From NCBI GenBank assembly GCA_963680875.1, contig OY804579.1:25281804-25345803 (forward strand): a stretch of 64,000 bases of DNA, written 5' to 3'. Below are positions 61,892 through 64,000 of the stretch, one piece after another (the stretch's first letter is position 1; each line of letters starts with the position of its first letter). Under the pieces are notes generated by a model. It saw only the letters and a program-made list of their open reading frames with translations. It made no database searches and was not told the DNA's origin. Source of the stretch: Bathymodiolus brooksi. Taxonomy: Eukaryota; Mollusca; Bivalvia; Mytilida; Modiolidae. The position numbers were made by a program, and so were the translations under genes.

Positions 61892-63181
61892 GACAAATCG
61901 ACACCAAGACATATCGGCAGCGTACTTTAGACAAATCACTGACAAATCGGCACCTTGAAATTTTTTTATTGTATTTTCATGTTTATTCTACATTGAATAA
62001 AAAAATAGTCAAATACTTGTTAATGAGGACAGATCAATTTGTTTGCCCATATTGTAGGAGAAATTTCACAATCAACGATTTTCCCACGGTCTGCCACCCT
62101 TTTTTTATATTACTTAATAAGTTGATTGACACTCCTTAGGTCCATTAATAAACTGTTATGACTACTTTAATAATAATCAGGACTATATTTTTTTAAATTT
62201 TTATTGTTTGAAATTACACCACATCATGAGTAAAATTTCAATAATCACACTAATGCCTAAACACAGTTTTAACATATATCGTCACTTTCATTCAGACTTT
62301 TTCACAAGCAAGCTCACACTTAAGAAAACAGAAACAATAAAAACAAGAAAACAGTATAAAATGCCTCTTTCATTCACACATTTGCTCTTAAATACAACAA
62401 ATAACACTCACAAATCTACCATTTCAGTCTCCACCCACAACCATACATACATGTACATAGTCAATTGAAAAAAAACCACACTCAATTCAAGTAAAACAGT
62501 AAAAGAAAGGAGCACAAAGCCATACAAGAACCAGTCCTTTATTATTGAGAATTGTAAGCACTAATGTTTGTTCAAGTTACATTATCAAAGCACTAGCTAG
62601 AATACATGTCTATTCACTGTGTAGGTGTTGGTGCGTAAATACCGGCACATTCTTTCAAAAGTCTGGATGCACTGATGATGTAACTGTTGTTGCTATAGAG
62701 AAAAGTCTACCCTGGGTTTGTCTGGAGCTCTTTCATTGATGACGTTTTAGCTTTCCTTCGCTGACCAGTCAATAAGACTTCATTAAAAGTACCTCTGTTT
62801 CAGCTTGGGCTTAGTAATTTTGTAAATTTGTAAGCCTCAGATGAAGCTATACTTCAAATAAACTAATTAACTACATGTGTCATTCCTTTGATCAAATTAA
62901 CCCGTTAGTTTACAATCATTTGATCAAGTGAAATAATTAATTAACTATCATTACAAATATTAATTATGTATTACACTACAAAGATTAATCAAATTATTTG
63001 CTTGTACTATACAGCCATCAGTGATGCAACGTATTGTTGTATTTTAAAATATTTGTATCTATAATTTGTAATAAACTTTATTTTTATAATCAGTGCCGAT
63101 CTGTCGAGCCAAGTGCCGATTTGTCTATATTATTGAGTGCCGATTAGTCTCAGTGCCGATATGTCCAGGTGCCGATTTGTC
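61892..63181. mobile_element. Segment bracketed by opposed clusters of a 13-bp motif
   Basis: GACAAATCGGCAC-like words lie at 61892, 61908, 61930 (partial) and 61941. The reverse complement GTGCCGATTTGTC lies at 63093, 63113, 63137, 63153 and 63169, several spaced 16 bp. The clusters face each other across about 1.14 kb of AT-rich DNA with no long frame; one frame shows CPYCRRNF, too little to call a zinc finger. The layout suggests a DNA transposon with repeated transposase-binding sites, but exact ends and a target duplication were not found. Confidence 0.6.
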
Positions 63182-63226
63182 TTGTTTATTTTCAAGTTAT
63201 TCTTGAGTGAAATACATTTGAATATA

Positions 63227-64000
63227 CAGTCAGTGCTCAAAAGTTTTTCCTCACAATGGTGGCCGATTTTGCTTCCATGATTGTTTGGCACCGGTAAAAT
63301 CGAATTTTCTCAATATTGTGGTAACGTATCCGGATAATATTTTCAGGGTACTTAGATTGTACCTTTACCGGTAAAATTTTTAATAAAATATAAGAGTTGT
63401 CTCTCTTTTGTTGCAACCAAAGATGTCCGGCCATGAAAAAAATTTGAGGACTGAGATAAAACAAACCATCGCACGACTTAAGAATAAAGGCCACAGTGGG
63501 AGAAAAATAGGGAAATTGTTGGATATTGAACCATCGACCATCAATAAATTTCTGAAGCGCTATAACGAAAGGGGTGATGTTGAAAATAAACATTGGAGCG
63601 GGAGACCACGAAAGTGCAATAACCAAACTGACAGGCATCTTATACGGGTAGTGAAAATCAATTGCAGGAAGACTTTGCAGGACATTACTGCTACTTTAAA
63701 TGAGGGAACCCCAGTTAAAATAAGTCATTCTACTGTCAGGAGACGTTTATCGTTCTTCGGGTATAAAAGAAGGATTGTAAAAAAGAAAATAATTGTTTCA
63801 AATGTGAATCGTTTCAAACGAAGGGCCATGGTACAGGTCAAAGCTACACTGTACGGTTGAAAAATTTTGGAAGAATGTAATTTTTTCTAATGATACTCAA
63901 ATTGTGTTAGGGAAAGATAGTAAGGTGCATGTATGGCGAAAAGAATGTGAACAGTGGGCTCCATACTGTCTTGGTGAAGGACGAGATCAGCAACCCAGGG
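63227..64000 (+). mobile_element. Tc1-type transposon, left part, cut by the window end
   Basis: A TA dinucleotide at 63225-63226 is followed by CAGTCAGTGCTCAAAAGTTT, typical of Tc1 termini. About 200 bp later the transposase frame begins. The right end lies outside the window. Confidence 0.85.
63423..64000 (+). pseudogene. Tc1-family transposase, frameshifted and incomplete
   Basis: From ATG at 63423 the first frame encodes two helix-turn-helix segments (GHSGRKIGKLLDIEPSTINK and ISHSTVRRRLSFFGYKRR) joined by GRPRK, the bipartite DNA-binding region of Tc1 transposases. The frame is broken by one extra base near 63828 and stops at 63860. The catalytic part continues in another frame (EKFWKNVIFSNDTQ.., VWRKECEQWAP). 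Where the family has the first catalytic aspartate (SDE), this copy reads SND, so that residue appears to be Asn. The gene is probably inactive. The rest lies beyond the window. Confidence 0.85.

Noticed and set aside
62040..62100. CPYCRRNF word as a zinc finger inside the 13-bp-motif segment
   Set aside because: Only one Cys pair is convincing, the frame is short, and the rest is low-complexity AT-rich DNA.

Overview
The window looks like non-coding-rich animal nuclear DNA, most likely from a bivalve mollusc and possibly a mytilid. It is AT-rich, has no bacterial-style gene packing, is full of interspersed and tandem repeats and the ACATGTA motif, and its only convincing coding sequence is short exons with GT/AG splice sites. 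The species call is an inference from repeat style and was not tested by any search.

Layout. Positions 1-5350 are repeats: the 3' end of an interspersed element, a 332-bp dimeric tandem array (about 786-3985) and a 21-bp satellite of about 65 units (3990-5350). From about 5316 to 61866 the window is a large tandem segmental duplication in three copies: A (about 5316-24446), B (24447-42937) and C (42938-61866). The copies are nearly identical by eye over most of their length. They differ by discrete insertions, deletions and array-length changes. Copy C carries a 4.27-kb transposon-like insertion (56601-60874) with terminal inverted repeats and a 6-bp target duplication. Its homology stops at 61866, at the edge of a 1.3-kb segment bracketed by opposed clusters of a 13-bp motif (61892-63181). 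The window ends in a Tc1-type transposon (from 63227) with a damaged transposase gene.

Genes. Each copy carries, on the minus strand, the same three exons. Two together encode a C-type lectin domain (CTLD), and a third encodes a threonine-rich mucin-like linker. All three are phase 1 at both ends, splice sites are intact in every copy, and the nine exons can be joined C to B to A without a stop or frame change. I found no convincing start exon, signal-peptide exon or terminal exon in the unit. The duplication may therefore have multiplied an internal lectin-mucin module of one larger gene, or produced three tandem genes whose end exons I cannot see. Other coding signals (a 56/63-residue membrane-segment ORF, a 73-residue ORF deleted from copy B, a 46-residue ORF) are weak and listed as candidates only.

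Relations among copies. B and C share several indel states against A, so B and C probably separated most recently. The left edge of B and C lies inside the 21-bp satellite, which places one duplication breakpoint in that array. Fragments of the same satellite also occur inside the unit, so parts of the unit look like later insertions into an older satellite tract.
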